64,000 nucleotides of DNA from Antennarius striatus. Its lineage: Eukaryota > Chordata > Actinopteri > Lophiiformes > Antennariidae. This document shows, piece by piece, positions 1 to 12,912 of the stretch. The stretch spans positions 10,357,982 to 10,421,981 of the forward strand of contig NC_090781.1 of NCBI RefSeq assembly GCF_040054535.1, written 5' to 3'. Under the pieces are notes generated by a model that had not been told where the DNA came from, made no database searches, and was given only the letters and a program-made list of their open reading frames with translations. Made by a program: the position numbers and the translations under genes. Numbering within the stretch: the first letter of the stretch is position 1; each line of letters opens with the position of its first letter.

Positions 1-220
1 TATTTCTTTTTTGTTTGTGTCCAACTTTAATCATCCATCGATGCAGTGAGAAAGTGGAAATGTATCATCTCGGTGAAATGGCTCTAAGTAGAATTAAATT
101 CAATCACATCTACTGAGAATAGCTATGCAAATGTCTGTCTTTTCACATCTGAGGTAGGACTGAACAACAGCTGGAATGAATGCAGGAAAACGTTTGCTGT
201 GCTGTCTGTTTTCTCCTCAG

Positions 221-655
221 GGAACCTCTAGGTGTGTCTAGTGATCCTGCAAGGTCTGAGAGCTTACCAGCACTTCTTCACCACTGTATTACTAAAGTAA
301 AGGGAGCAGCCGCCAACAACAATAACAACACAACCACCGGAAGGGGAAGTGGTTTCTCTGACGGTGCGTGAAAAGATGAAAGTGATTAATCTTAAAACAT
401 GTGGGTGGTGTGTTACTCCTGGTCTTTCTCTCTGTTTCCTGGTCAGGTGTGTGTCTCTCTCAGACCCAGCAGCAATCTCAGACACCCCAAGAGGGACGGG
501 ATGTAAACCTCCAGAGAAAGAGGAAAAAGCAGAACAAGAAGAACCCCTATATCTCTTTGACCTCCTTCCTGCACCGCAGGCAGACTGAGGAGGACCAGAC
601 AGGCATTCTGGCAGGAGCAGACTCCGAGGGCCCAAATTATGGGACTCTACGCTGA
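221..655 (+). CDS. 3' end of an unidentified gene (last two coding exons)
   Basis: Two exons fit together. Exon A (221-363) follows a pyrimidine-rich acceptor ending TCTCCTCAG and ends at a GTGCGTG donor. It is open in only one frame. Exon B (447-655) follows a strong acceptor ending CCTGGTCAG and ends with TGA at 653-655. The phase-1 junction joins in frame and gives 116 C-terminal residues. These include an Asn/Thr run (NNNNNTTTG), a Gln-rich stretch, a strongly basic patch (RKRKKQNKK) and the ending EGPNYGTLR. No domain, transmembrane segment or known family is recognisable. The basic patch could be a nuclear-localisation or heparin-binding type sequence, but that is only inference. A second AG at 462-463 would open another frame ending near 588. 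I prefer the first AG because its pyrimidine tract is better. The gene's start lies left of the window. Confidence 0.55.
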
Positions 656-3600
656 GCTGTGCACCCACCAAGCCATCAGACAGACCTCCCCCAGAAAAGA
701 AAAGAAAAAAAGAAACATAACTTAAGCCGTCCTGACTCCCCGTATCAAGCTAATGCATTTCTTATCATCTCCAAAAGTTTGGGGAGTGGGAGGCAAATGT
801 CCAACTGGATACCCTGAATTTGGAGATCTTACTTGAAGACAAGAACAATGGCTTTTCTGAGTTGACTACTTGTCTCTGAGGAATTCCACTTGAAAATGCT
901 CTGAAATATATAATGTATATAAATAGTAAAACAAGGGAATTAAGCTCCCTCTTACAGTAATAATGATGTGTTGATTGCGTACGTCACAACACGTTAAAGA
1001 TTTTTCACTCACTGGTCATTGAGGGGTCCATGTCTTTAGGTTTTTCAGTGAAACAGTGTAATGTGAAGCCTGGTGCGTCCTCTGACAGGAAGAGTCTACC
1101 TTTCCTACAATACAAATAGCGTCAGTATTTCAACACAGGGTTCCTACCACAAAATATACCTCAGAGTAAACGCAGAGTTGCTGTAGTTCTTGTGGTATAC
1201 TGTATGTACTCAACCTTTTTACGTATGAAGTAAATGGTTCAAAGGTTTATATCACACACCACACTCATTTGAATGGATTATACGGCCTAACTTGATCTAA
1301 TTTGAAAGCTTTTTATTATCAGTAATTGCCGGCATAGCCTCTTGAGTTTATTTCGGTTCACAATCCAATGCCAACTGTTAGAGGAATGTCTTAATTCTAG
1401 TGCTCGGTGTGTTTACACTCATCGTCAGAGCGCCACGTTGCGATAGCAATGTTAGCCTTCTAAATAAATAATCTGGGGCTTAAACACCCAAGAAAGCTTG
1501 GACTTGTGTAAGGTTCAGAAGAACAGGGTGACGAATTGTGAAGTGTAATGTATGTATTTCATTATTGAGGAATCATTTGTGAGACGCGGCACTTCTCAAG
1601 GTGCCTTTTTTTTGCCTTTTTCTCTCTTGTTTATTCTAACATAACTGCCTTTTCCTTCGCCTTCTCTCATCCATCCCTTCTCTGGGAGCGAGGGACTCCG
1701 ATATTGTGTGTGTTTTTACTTTCTCTGCCAAGGACACACAAGATAAGATGCTATTTGACACAAAATTCTTTTTTGTTTCACATGTATATTTCAAATAAGA
1801 TAGGACAGCACAAGAACACCCGTACAAATAAGACAAACATTCAGAAAAGCCAACAGATGAATGAATACACCTTTGGTGGAAAAGTACAGAGCTTAACAGG
1901 AGTTTCCACACAGAGAGGACGAACCAGTGGAGTGAGGATGTTAATGGTTAACAGCAGCTGTTTAAGGAAATGTGATTGATTCATAAAGCTGTAAACAAAC
2001 AACAGGAAAACAAACAATAGCCACCCTGACTGTTTATCTTTAAGGACTGCATATTATTTGCTAGCTACTTCTCTGTGTGTTTGTTAATTTTTCGACACTA
2101 ACCGATAATGAATGTATGTTTTGCTGTACAGGAGATGAATGTCCCGTCGTCACAGTACATTGAATGACCCGTCAGCGTTTCTAGTGCAGCTGTGATCGGT
2201 GAGATGAGCAGTCGGAGCATTAAGCTTCACTTTGGTGTATTTCCCTCTATTGGTAACTAACGGGCCCTGCACAGGTTTCGAACCAAGCTCCTTCTGTTCT
2301 GACGACTACCAAAACATTTTTTTCTCATCGCTGATACTAGTTCAGTCATTCAAAGACACATCTGATATTTTTTCCACCTGCTACCAACAAATCACAGGTT
2401 TTCAGACAAACATCTGCATGGATGACTCGACTCAATGTCCGCTTACTGAAATTGCAAACTCTTCTGACGAGTGAGAAAGTGATGGTTGCCTGAAAGCGAG
2501 AGTTGTGGTGCATACTTTAACAAATTGATTTTGTGTAAGATAATGAGGGGGAAAAAAATCTATATTTGTTATGTACTGTACATGGTATGTATTGTATTTG
2601 TAAAGATAAATCGTGTTTTACAGGAAAACATTCTTGTACGAGCATGTATGAAAAGACGGGAAGGATCCCAAGGAAAAAGAAATTAGATTATATATAAAAG
2701 TATTTGCTTACAGTACGGCTTTAAATGGATAATGTTTCTAAAACATTTTAAGGTGCCTCATTTGTCATACTTTTAGCAGACCTTATTTTACCTGAGAAGA
2801 AAAGAAACCTTCATGTTAGTACCGTACAATGTATTATTGCCATAGCCCGCTGGCTGCACAAGTTGACTAGTATTTTATCTGATGTATAATATGTGAATGC
2901 CAATTGGAAAAAGCTTTAGAAGCAGAAGTGTGTTTCCCGCTAGAACAATATGTCTGGATCAAAGTAATACTGTTTTTTGCCCGTTCATGAGCACACGTGT
3001 AGTTTCCCTCCAGATCCTCCGCCTTCAGGTGTCCAAAGCAAATAAACTAAAGGAAACCTTTTTCTAAGATTCACAGACATGCTTTAGTCATGTACAATAC
3101 GTGCTGTGGAGGAAAGTGTGTTTACATTAGTTTGATAAAGAAAAGCGTGTTAGAGCATAGTTGCTTTGAACATAACGACTTGGTGCTATGTTAAACTTTG
3201 TGGTGCTGTAGAATAGAGGTCTAAAGATTCTGTTTCTGTTTTTTTTTTCTGTTTCCAAGAGCAAATCTTTCTGCCCTGTGTGTTTGAGCAACTAAACTAG
3301 CTCCGGTAGACACTGTAGGTCCTTATCATAACAGTATCATGGTGTGATGACAGTGATAGACAATACTGGAAAATAGTCGTATAACCTCAACTATTAGAGA
3401 TTTGTGACATTCAAATGAACTCTAAAATGACCTGTTTTTCTATAGTGTGTTTGCATCGTCTGTCTGTGCTTCCAAGGTACCCTCTCTAAAGTATATTTGT
3501 GATGATATAGAGAATATTAATCCAAAAGGAGAAACATCACCTGATTTATATTGTAGTACACACCACTGGACACGTGCGAGGGAAATCTGAGAGCATTTTC

Positions 3601-6430
3601 AGGTCATGATGAGATCTTTTCTGCACACTTCCTGTGGGTCTACCATCTTTTGTTAACAGCACTGTTTTTCAAGCACACTACTGCAGGGGCGTAACCGTGT
3701 CGCATCATCTCACCACCGTTCTGACGGTAGAACTACGACTAGTACTGTACAGTATAGCCATGAGTAGTCATCAGACCGCATTTGTATTTATTGCTGATTC
3801 TCCGGTAGAAAGGTCTTGGGAAAGCTTGTACATCCCCTTCATGGGTTTTACTTATGGATGTCGTCTTCCGGGCTCTTTTTTTTAAATACTCAAGAGAAAC
3901 ATGTACAGTGTTTAAGAGGGCTGCTTTGGACGTACTGTTAGCTACTTTTTTTGTGTTTTCCAATTTTTCTGCTTACAGCTTTTAGCGCATCACTAGGTGC
4001 TGGTAGGATGATACTTAGAAACCAATTTGTTTTTTTTTATTGTATTAATCTTGCATGTAGAGTCAATACAAAAAAGACGCCTATTTAGCAATCATTCATG
4101 GACATCTGAGCTGGTTGTTATTGGATGGAAAATAGAAATATGTAGTATTTTCTATATTCTCTGTTTTTTCATGTGTACCAGCACTGAGAAACTAGAATGT
4201 ATTATTATCGTAGGCTACAATAAGCACTACATCGTTGACTGTTTTAGCTATTGCTCATACTCAAGCAAACCAAGTAGTGCTTAAAAAGGAAAAAAAGATT
4301 ACATTTCATTTTCATCCACTTAACTCTGTGCTGTACATCACATGTTTACATTATGTATTATGTTGTTCATTGTCCTTTGGAGAAGAGAAATTTCTTCATA
4401 ATGTTCATTAAGTTGTGTTCTACAATGTCCATATGTAAATATTTCAAAGCAGAAACATTTTTTCTTGTTTGAATTTTGAATTAATAACCTGTTGTTCCTC
4501 TTTTTCATTTTTTTTATATTTAACATTCTGTTCTGTCGTTACATCAGGTATTAAGCTTCACTTAACTTTTTGTGAGCAATTAACTCATACTGTATGGTGC
4601 TGTACCAAAGCCTTATGTATAATATTTGTATTACTTTTCTCTAGTTTGCCACTGCTGTCCAGTGAATTCTGTATCTGAGATGTCTGAGATCATGTCTTTC
4701 ACACTCCTCATGTTCAACTGCCATGGATCTTGTTTCTTTATTGAGTAAACAGAAACCTGATGAACTATGACGTGAAAACACTCCGGCCTATTACCAACGT
4801 GGCCTGGACCAGATCCATCAAAAGCCTTCACAGACAAAATGCACAGGCTCACTCCTGGTGGCTCATCATGATGTAGACATGGGCTTAGCACATGATCTAT
4901 GCTCTATGTCTGTCAGAATACGGAAGAAGTGTTGTACTCATATCACCATATCATTTCCAATGCTCAGTCCCATACAAAATTTTCCTCTCAAATTTTTGTA
5001 TTTTGATATAATAAAAAAAACTGAAAAGAGACTTATCTTTCCTGTATTTTTTCCACATAGTTTCTGTCAAACAGGAAGTGTAGTTCATGTTTTGAACACA
5101 GGGTGTAAGTATTAGACAGTGAACTGTAATATAGAAATAGCAGCTTTATCAGGTCAGGGTTTTTTTGTTGTTATCTTTTTTGTAGGACATATGGTCTTTG
5201 GGCTTAAAGCACCAGGTTTACTTCTCATTCATCAAAAGTAAGATAAAAATCAAAACATCCATTGAGTTTGGTATTAATTAATCTCAACAAAACAAATTTG
5301 TTGAATCAAGATCAAAACCTGAATGTAAATGCATGCATGTATTTACAGGATTCATATTTTGACATTGGCTATGCTGTCTCCGAACTAAATGCAAAAAGAA
5401 TGAATTGTGTGTAGGCTGAGCTGGAATTAGGATAATAAATGACTTGAGATGTTTTTTTTAAATTCCTTCTGGTGAGTTGAGAAAAAAAAAAAAAAAAAGA
5501 GCAGCTTTAGTTTATTGTTGAGAAGTGTGACCTGGAGCCAATGAGATCATCCGACACTGCATAGAGGCTGAGCTTCTTGATCAGCTGATTTAATTTTTTT
5601 TTTTATTGTTATAAATGTTATTTCGTGGCACACGATCTAAATGGTAATTCCCCCTTATTCTCATGGTTGGCCGGTTTGCAAGCCATTTGTTTGGTGTTTG
5701 GTGTTCATGATGTCATAAAACAGGTAGAAAAATGAAAACATGACCAAATTTATGCACAATAAATAGCTGCAAATTAAATAAGTAAATGATTTGATATCTT
5801 GATATCTTGGCTTCCATGTCAAGAAAATATATTGTTCTTTTTTAAAGAAGTTGCAGCCAGTTGCCAGCTAGTCTTATTAGTTTAGCATTAGGGGGGGGGG
5901 GGGCGACTAACCTGGACAATTATAATTTTAAAAAAATATTTTTATTACATTTTGTGCTTAAATAAAGGTAAAATGTGCGGGCACAGATTCTGGAAAATCT
6001 CCATGAGGAACGGGCTTCCATCCCACACCATGACGTAATCTGGAGGTTGCGTTAGTCCATGAGGAGGAGGATTCCTGTTGGACTCCACGCTGACGGGGTG
6101 ACTTTGTTAATAAGTACAATTATTATTGTAGGGACCGACATTAAATTTCTTGATGAAAATTATACCTGAATTCCTGATGATCTATTAAGTGGACGAACAG
6201 AATGAGATGGTCCAGAGGATGAAGTGATTTGCACACCAGGTTTTACTCCTCTCACTGTCACCCCACCTACACTAGATGGTTATGTAATTCTGTACCAGGC
6301 ATTATCTAACACGGCACAGTCTGCCAGATGGGGGCTCCTCGGGCTGGTGCGTCTTAACACACGGGGGTACCATGCATGATCCCACGCCTACTTTACATTG
6401 GATTTTGAAGGGGTCTGGAAATCCCACGAG
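656..6430. other. Probable 3'UTR of the upstream gene, then intergenic DNA
   Basis: This AT-rich stretch has no convincing exon. Possible polyadenylation signals (AATAAA) on the + strand are at 1463-1468, 3041-3046 and 5010-5015, so the upstream transcript may run one to several kb past its stop. Homopolymers include an A run near 5483-5498 and a G run near 5892-5903. Short open frames here carry no recognisable protein features and look like chance. Confidence 0.5.
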
Positions 6431-6736
6431 CTGAAACATAGCCTACCGAACGCGCGGGCACGAGGCCGCTGGAGCGCGCTCCAGGTGGCGAGTGCAGATT
6501 GACGGCAGACGGGCGGACGGACGGTCCGCAGCTCTCTGGGATGAGTCGTTAACCCCGCTGGGGAGATGTTTCACCCCGGCACAGTTCGCCTGCGAGAATC
6601 AAATACCCCAGGCAGTCCGCTGCAGAGCGTGTGGATGTCGGACATGAAGGTTTTGCAGTGCGACGCCGGCATCATGTTTCCTCGTCGAGAAGCATCATAG
6701 GAGGAGGCATCGGAGTGAAGCACCGAACAGTTACAG
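6430..6736 (+). promoter_or_regulatory. arhgap32: CpG-rich candidate promoter and 5' non-coding exon of arhgap32
   Basis: GC and CpG content rise sharply against AT-rich surroundings, with CGCGCGGGCACGAGG-type sequence and many CpG dinucleotides. The block ends in a good splice donor (TTACAG then GTAGGG, donor at 6737). The next acceptor in a matching context is at 12911-12912, just before the arhgap32 start codon, so this is the best candidate for the transcription start and first exon. A short upstream reading frame of 21 codons starts at 6635 and stops at 6700, and could dampen translation if it lies in the mRNA. No TATA box is evident. The assignment rests on composition, position and splice sites only. 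Confidence 0.5.
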
Positions 6737-6910
6737 GTAGGGCTGTCACAAACTACATGTAGGCGGAGGGACACGATGTTTAACCGACCGTCCTTGAACG
6801 TATCATCTGAACACCTGGGGGCTTTAAAAAAAAAAAAATCTAAACTAGACACCAATCAACACTGACGTTGAAAAATTACACTGTTGCGTGTGTTTGTGTG
6901 TATTGTGTAG

Positions 6911-6941
<31 letters not shown>

Positions 6942-9028
6942 CACGCACGCATGTAGGTGCGTGCGTGTTTGCGGTGTTCATGTTTGCGCGTGTGTGAAGC
7001 TGACTGGCACAACAGGTCAGAGTACACTGGTGGGGAACTTTTCCCACTGGTGCCCAGTTGAGTTTCCACTCAGAGGACTGGTTGTGTGTTTGTGATTGCA
7101 TCAGAGTTTAAGAAAATAAATGTGAGTTTGTCTGTCTGTCTGTCTGTCTGGAGGACTTTGGTGCTCTTTTTCTGGGAATGTCTGTAATGCAGAGGTTGGG
7201 TACCAAATGTGTCATCAGTCAGCGCAGCACAACAGCCTTATAAACAGTAATACCTCAATAAGGCTTTGGTATTTTATATTTTCATACATTTTGATGAATA
7301 CGTTTCTGAGCTATTTCTTCGTATTTATGGGAGTTTTTAATTACGCTCCATGGTAATCTTTGAATCTGTATGTTGCTTCTCAATTTTATGTATGTAATGT
7401 AACGACCAGGTTTTTTCAGTAGTGATCAAATATTTGTGTAACACAAAGTGTATCACTTGGTTTCTGCCATTTTATCATCCAAATATTTTACAATGAATGC
7501 AACAAATAATACTGTTGGCACAATAAAGAAAACTATCATTCAGGAGAGCCTTACATTATGGTGTAATTCCTATAATCATGACATTCTAAGTAATGTGGTA
7601 TGAATGTTGGATTGTTTCTCCAACAGCACTGACATGATTGCTGCCTGACAGTTTAAATATGAGATTCATACGCTGACAGTGAAACCTGTCCCCTACAGCA
7701 CGCGATCTTCTAAAAACACTAAATCTAATCTCATCTAAAAACACAGGACATTTATTGATGTAATGCAGTATTATTACAACATAATGACATCCTGACACAA
7801 GACTCCTAGATATTTAAATGTCTTTGCAATCCACCATTTTCTGGCAGAGAGCCATCGCCTCAGATATGGAAGTACTGATTCTGAACAACATCATCTGCAT
7901 AGTGAAGTAATATTCCAGTAGTTAGCCGACAACATGATTACATCTTTCAGATACATATTCCTGACTCCTCTTACTCGTATGTTTTACTGTCACCTATCCT
8001 TTCAGCTGAAGCCCATCAGTGCTGAAATAGAAAGGTCTGTCTACTGGAAGGTTTAGGTGACAGATCGGCTTCTGGAAATTTGGGTGTTTGTTGTCTACAA
8101 CGTAGTCGCCTGCCGTTCATCCCAATCTTTGCCCTTCATCGGGGATCACAGTAACCCCAGTTTGCAGGACAAAGATTGAGCTGTGGCATGGCTCAGTGTA
8201 AAAAAAAAAATTAAGTTAATCTAACTCGTATAGATTTCAAGATTATGTGATTTATGACCCCAACAACCTCCTCCTCCTCCAGGAACTGAAATGAGTAACA
8301 AAGCCCCAGTTAAGATGGTTAATATTATCAAGAGCAGAGCACCATTTGGGTTTTTTTAAAATCCTACGAGCTGGTGGGGCAGCAACGTCATTGCCTCAGT
8401 CACACTGAGATGATGGTGATGAAGCTTCTGGTCAAAATGCTAGCTCTTCTTCTGTCTAGTGGAGCGGTTGTTGTTGCACACATTCAGTCCAGAAGAGTCC
8501 CACTCAGAGATTAAATATTTTTTATCTTTGTTGAAATATGACTCATTAAAAATGCAATCAAACCACTATTTGTATTTTATTTCTGGTGATAGATTAGCTG
8601 TACTGGTGTAATGGAAATTGATTGTTCGGTGGGAAATATTAAGAGTCTCTCCACATTTCGGCATTTTCAACTGTTTTATAAAAGAAAAATTCTAAGATAA
8701 TAACATATTCAATAAGTCATTCATTCATTAGTTCATTCATTCATTCATTCATTCTTCTGCTTTAAGACAAGTATATTGTAAATGATCTTGTCATCAGATG
8801 CTTATCTAAATCTGGTTCAAGGGTGGGGTACACCCTGGACAAGTCATCAGCTCATCGCAACGCGTAGCAAAGCAGTCTTATTGACATACATCTCTCTATC
8901 AGACTTTACTAAGATCTGCGGTAGCTAACATTTAGCTAATTTAGCTTTCTATTATAAAAATGTGACTTGGTTTACTTTATAGCCCGCTGAATATTCATAT
9001 ATGAGACATATGACCTCTAGTAGCAGCT

Positions 9029-9074
<46 letters not shown>

Positions 9075-9160
9075 CCGCGCACGCCCAAGCATTCTGTCAC
9101 ACCAGATGCAGAAACAGGTGAAATTGTAGTATTTATAATTCTTTTGCTTCTTCAGCAGTC

Positions 9161-9402
9161 TTCCTTCCTTCCTTCCTTCCTTCCTTCCTTCCTTCCTTCC
9201 TTCCTTCCTTCCTTCCTTCCTTCCTTCCTTCCTTCCTTCCTTCCTTCCTTCCTTCCTTCCTCCCTTTCTCCCTCCCTCCCTCCCTCCCTCCCTCCCTCCC
9301 TCCCTCCCTCCCTTTCTCCCTCCCTCCCTCCCTCCTTTCCATCCATCCATCCATCCATCCATCCATCCATCCATCCATCCATCCATCCATCCATCCATCC
9401 AT
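9161..9402. repeat. Compound tetranucleotide tract (TTCC)n-(CCCT)n-(ATCC)n
   Basis: TTCC units run from 9161 to about 9260, CCCT/CCTC units with two TTTC interruptions to about 9340, and ATCC units from 9341 to 9402. Nearly all of the first 180 bases are pyrimidine on this strand. A (TG)n block lies about 90 bases upstream. Reading frames through it (Met-Asp-Gly-Trp or Arg-Lys-Glu-Gly repeats) are artefacts. Confidence 0.97.
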
Positions 9403-11228
9403 TATGTCAAACAGTAGCTGTGAGTCACAGATGCGTCTGCTGTGCATTTCATAGCCTCAGATACTGTATGTAGGCGGTCATTCTTCACCACACTTGCTCA
9501 TGTTGGATTCCAGTTTCATAAACAGTGTGTGAGATTCTGTAGACTGCCCTATTTTCTTGAAAACAGCACGCAGGCCATTGGACACCAGGGCCTCGTCCTC
9601 CTGTGCTGCTCCAGCCTCCTGATGTCAGAGCGTCTCTCCCTCTGAGGCTGGTGTGGAGGCGGCGTCTACATCGTTGCATCCCGAGTTGTCTGCTTGACCA
9701 ACATGTGATTTTTTTTCCTTGTTTAGAGACTGTTGTGTTGGTGTTGGTCCCAGTGCTTCTAACATCAACCCAGTGTCAGACAGTTTGCAGCACCTGGTTT
9801 GACATTGTTCTATTTTTTCTCATGTGATGCCAAAGAAAGTTGATATCAGTTGATATCCATCCATTTTTCTCAGCTGTGGACTATAACATTTATTATATGG
9901 AGCAATATACCTTCTTAAAATCATGATGTTCTTTTTTTTTTTCCTTTTATAGCTCAAGCTCTTTTAGCGATTTCCAAAATAGTCTCCTTTGATGTATCGT
10001 GGTGCTTGCTGTAACACTGCTTTTTTGTGTTGTTCTCAGTTGTCTTCGCCCACATCTTGCAGCGAGGATCAGTGTTGAAGTCTCCTACTAGCCAATCTAT
10101 CCCTCCTGCTATGTGAAGTGCAGCATCTTCCTACTCTTGAATAGAATCACAGTCTGACGTTACACAATCAGCAAGGTCAGGCGTTACACTGCGTGCCATG
10201 CAACATTTTTTAATCATGGAATGCATGTAGCTGCAAAGAATCTCTGCCTTCCCTTAGCGCTCTGTAGCCTAAACATAAGACGTTCGCTGTATCTTGGTTA
10301 CTGCAATACAGTTTTGTTTTTCTGTTGTTCTACTTAAACTAACTAGTTAATATGACTTTCTCAACTCTTCCCTTGTGACTCGTATGAAATTTAGTGTGGC
10401 TCCTCTTAACAGTAAATTAATTGGCTGCATGTGTAATGCATTTGTTCTGCTCTGGCAAGGTTGCGGTGCCTATCAGTGGGGTGAGACAGGAATAGAGCGG
10501 AGCTCGATCTAGTCTGTATTCCTGTCTGCCCGCTCACATTCTGCTGAGTCATGAGGTTTTGTGGAAGTCAGTCAACAGCAATTCAGTGGGCTGCAGGCCA
10601 GAGAGGCTGGTGGGAAACTGCTACCACAGTGGGTAGGACCAGGGCTGGTTGGCAGACCTGCTCCAAGAAGTAGTAAGATCGACTCATTTTCATTAGAGGA
10701 TTGTTTTCTTTACGTGTATATAAAAAGGGAATAGTGTTGTGAAAAATCTGGAATGATCAAGTTTCACTTCATCAAGACATTTTTATGTTCCTTTCATTTG
10801 TTTACACTACATAAAGTGAGTAGAAGGAGTATTGGAGTGTGAAGTCAGTATCAGTGAGGGATTGAAAAAAGGCACATGATGAAACATGTTCCTGAAAGTG
10901 AAGAAGGCCAGTATCAGAACTATTTATAATACTATGGCCTTTTTTTTTTTTTTAGGATAATAACCTCTACATATGGACATTTAAATAAATTAACAAAAAT
11001 AACCAAAACCAAATTTGTATTATTTATCCATATTACTTGTTTTTCAAATTATGATCTTTTCATTGCACCCTTTTGTCAAACTACAAGTCAGACCTATTTC
11101 TTTGTTTTATCTTCCTGATATGTGACGTAGGCAGTTTTTTTTATGACCGTGGGAACAACACAAACCACATGAAATCTGACATCTGATACAGTGTCGTCAG
11201 ATACCATGTGAAATCTGACCACACGCAC

Positions 11229-11426
11229 ACATTTATGTATGTATATGTATATATGTATACATACAGTATATACATATATATGTATATGTATGCATGTATA
11301 TATATATATATATCAGTTATATATGTATGTATATATATCAGTTATATATGTATACAGTATATATATATATATCTCAGTTATATATGTATATATATATAGC
11401 TGATATATATATATATATATATATAG

Positions 11427-11492
<66 letters not shown>

Positions 11493-11658
11493 ACATATAT
11501 ATATATATACCGCGGTGCACTGGCGTCGTGCCCGGAGTGTCCCCCGCCTCACGCCCTATGTCACTGGGATAGGCTCCAGCTCCCCATGACCCGCTGCGGC
11601 GGATACAGCGGTGGTAACATGAAAATGACTGACTGATGTATATATATACATATATATA

Positions 11659-11723
<65 letters not shown>

Positions 11724-11760
11724 CTTACATGCAGTATATGTATATACTGTATATATATAA
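11229..11760. repeat. (TA)n microsatellite split by a repeat fragment
   Basis: Two TA-rich blocks, about 11229-11508 and 11637-11760, flank a GC-richer segment. Many TA runs are self-complementary and could extrude as cruciforms. Shadow frames coding for Tyr-Ile repeats are not genes. Confidence 0.95.
11509..11636 (-). repeat. Fragment of a dispersed fish repeat (GGGATAGGCTCCAGC family)
   Basis: The segment contains GGGATAGGCTCCAGC followed by a CCCCATGACCCGC-like stretch. This is the signature of a very common interspersed repeat in fish genomes. Related pieces in this window are at 8815-8870, 33450-33710 and 52720-52850. Strand is arbitrary: this copy and the 52.7 kb copy share one orientation, and the other two have the opposite one. 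Confidence 0.7.
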
Positions 11761-12912
11761 CTGTTTGCAATAAGGGTTGTGTGTAGATATTTTCACTCTG
11801 ATATCGGATTACAGGGACAAATATGTAAAGGTGAATGTGACAAGTCAAGACATAAAGATTAGATTTGAGAAAAACAACATCTGTCTGTAGTGTGAATGTA
11901 GTCTTAACACGAAGATGAAATGGTTAGCTGTGTTGACTCACACACTTGACTGTCGGTGGTGTGCTAATACTCTGCTTGCACCGCATTCCTGTGTACAAAG
12001 TCTACAGACATACAGATTAGTTTATATGACAGGTTGATGAATCTGAGTGTGAATATTTGTGTGTCTATGTGTGTTACCTTAGTGACAAACCGACAACCGG
12101 TCCAATGTGCAACCAGGTCAAAGTCTTAATCGTGCAGGGTTCACCTTTGTTGTTATTGTTATTAATCACTAACCAGTTGATACAAACACAAGAACAATGA
12201 TCCTGCATATTTTTAGGCATAGTGAACAAAATAAAACAGAACTTACATTTATTTAATTGTAATATTTTTTAGATTATTTGTGTTGAAAAATATGAAGGTG
12301 TTTAAGTATGGCAGCAAATATGGAAGCCAGTTTGAACTGGCCATAAGGCAGTAGGTCACTAATTTTCACCAGGTTATGTGGTGAGTCTATGGAGGCAGAC
12401 ATGTTATTTCTGAGTGGAATATGCTTAAAATACTTAATTTATATGTAAATACAAAAAATAATAATTTTATGTGTTGAAGTTATTAAGAAAAAGAAGATGC
12501 AACATATTCTTTAATTTTCACAGCACAAACAGTGGCCTTAACCCTCCTCCTGGGATCCAACGAAATGCTCTAAAGCTGCTCTGACAGTCATCACATTTCC
12601 TTCAGGGAGTGTTTTTGTGTCAGCGCCACGCTTTAAGGAAACTGATGTTTCAGTGATAAACATACCATGAATTTTCAGCCTCACATGTGTTATCATTCAA
12701 GCAGTTGTCGACTCCGCTGCATGATGTCATCGTAGATAACAGTCTGGGTTGTGTGGATGGCAGCCTTGAGAGTCGCGCGAGCTGCTCTCTCCAGCGGGTT
12801 GACGTCTGGCAGCGGCTTTATTTCATCGGACTCTTCCTGCCATCTTCTCCTTGACTGTCCATCCGCCCACCCTCACTCCCTTCCTTTCCCTCCCACTTGT
12901 GTTTCTCTACAG

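Larger units (their letters stand above)
6737..12912. other. arhgap32: Candidate first intron of arhgap32, rich in simple repeats
   Basis: This is non-coding sequence between the candidate 5' exon and the exon with the start codon. It holds (TG)n near 6911-6941 and 9031-9071, (TCTG)n near 7126-7150 and (ATTC)n near 8720-8755. It also holds a compound pyrimidine tract at 9161-9402 and two (TA)n blocks at 11.2-11.76 kb. A fragment of a fish interspersed repeat is at 8815-8870. Open frames here are by-products of the repeats. Confidence 0.5.

Noticed and set aside
447..588. Alternative acidic reading of the last exon of the upstream gene
   Set aside because: It needs the second, weaker AG at 462-463. 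The first AG has the better pyrimidine tract and gives a longer terminal exon.
2265..2292. tRNA-like T-loop sequence (GGTTTCGAACC)
   Set aside because: There is no acceptor stem, D arm or anticodon arm at the right distances on either strand. It is a short chance palindrome.
8952..9473. Several 80-148 codon frames on both strands
   Set aside because: They translate tetranucleotide and TG repeats into Met-Asp-Gly-Trp, Arg-Lys-Glu-Gly or Pro-Ser repeats and have no gene structure.
11208..11848. Tyr-Ile-rich open frames
   Set aside because: They are products of the (TA)n microsatellite.
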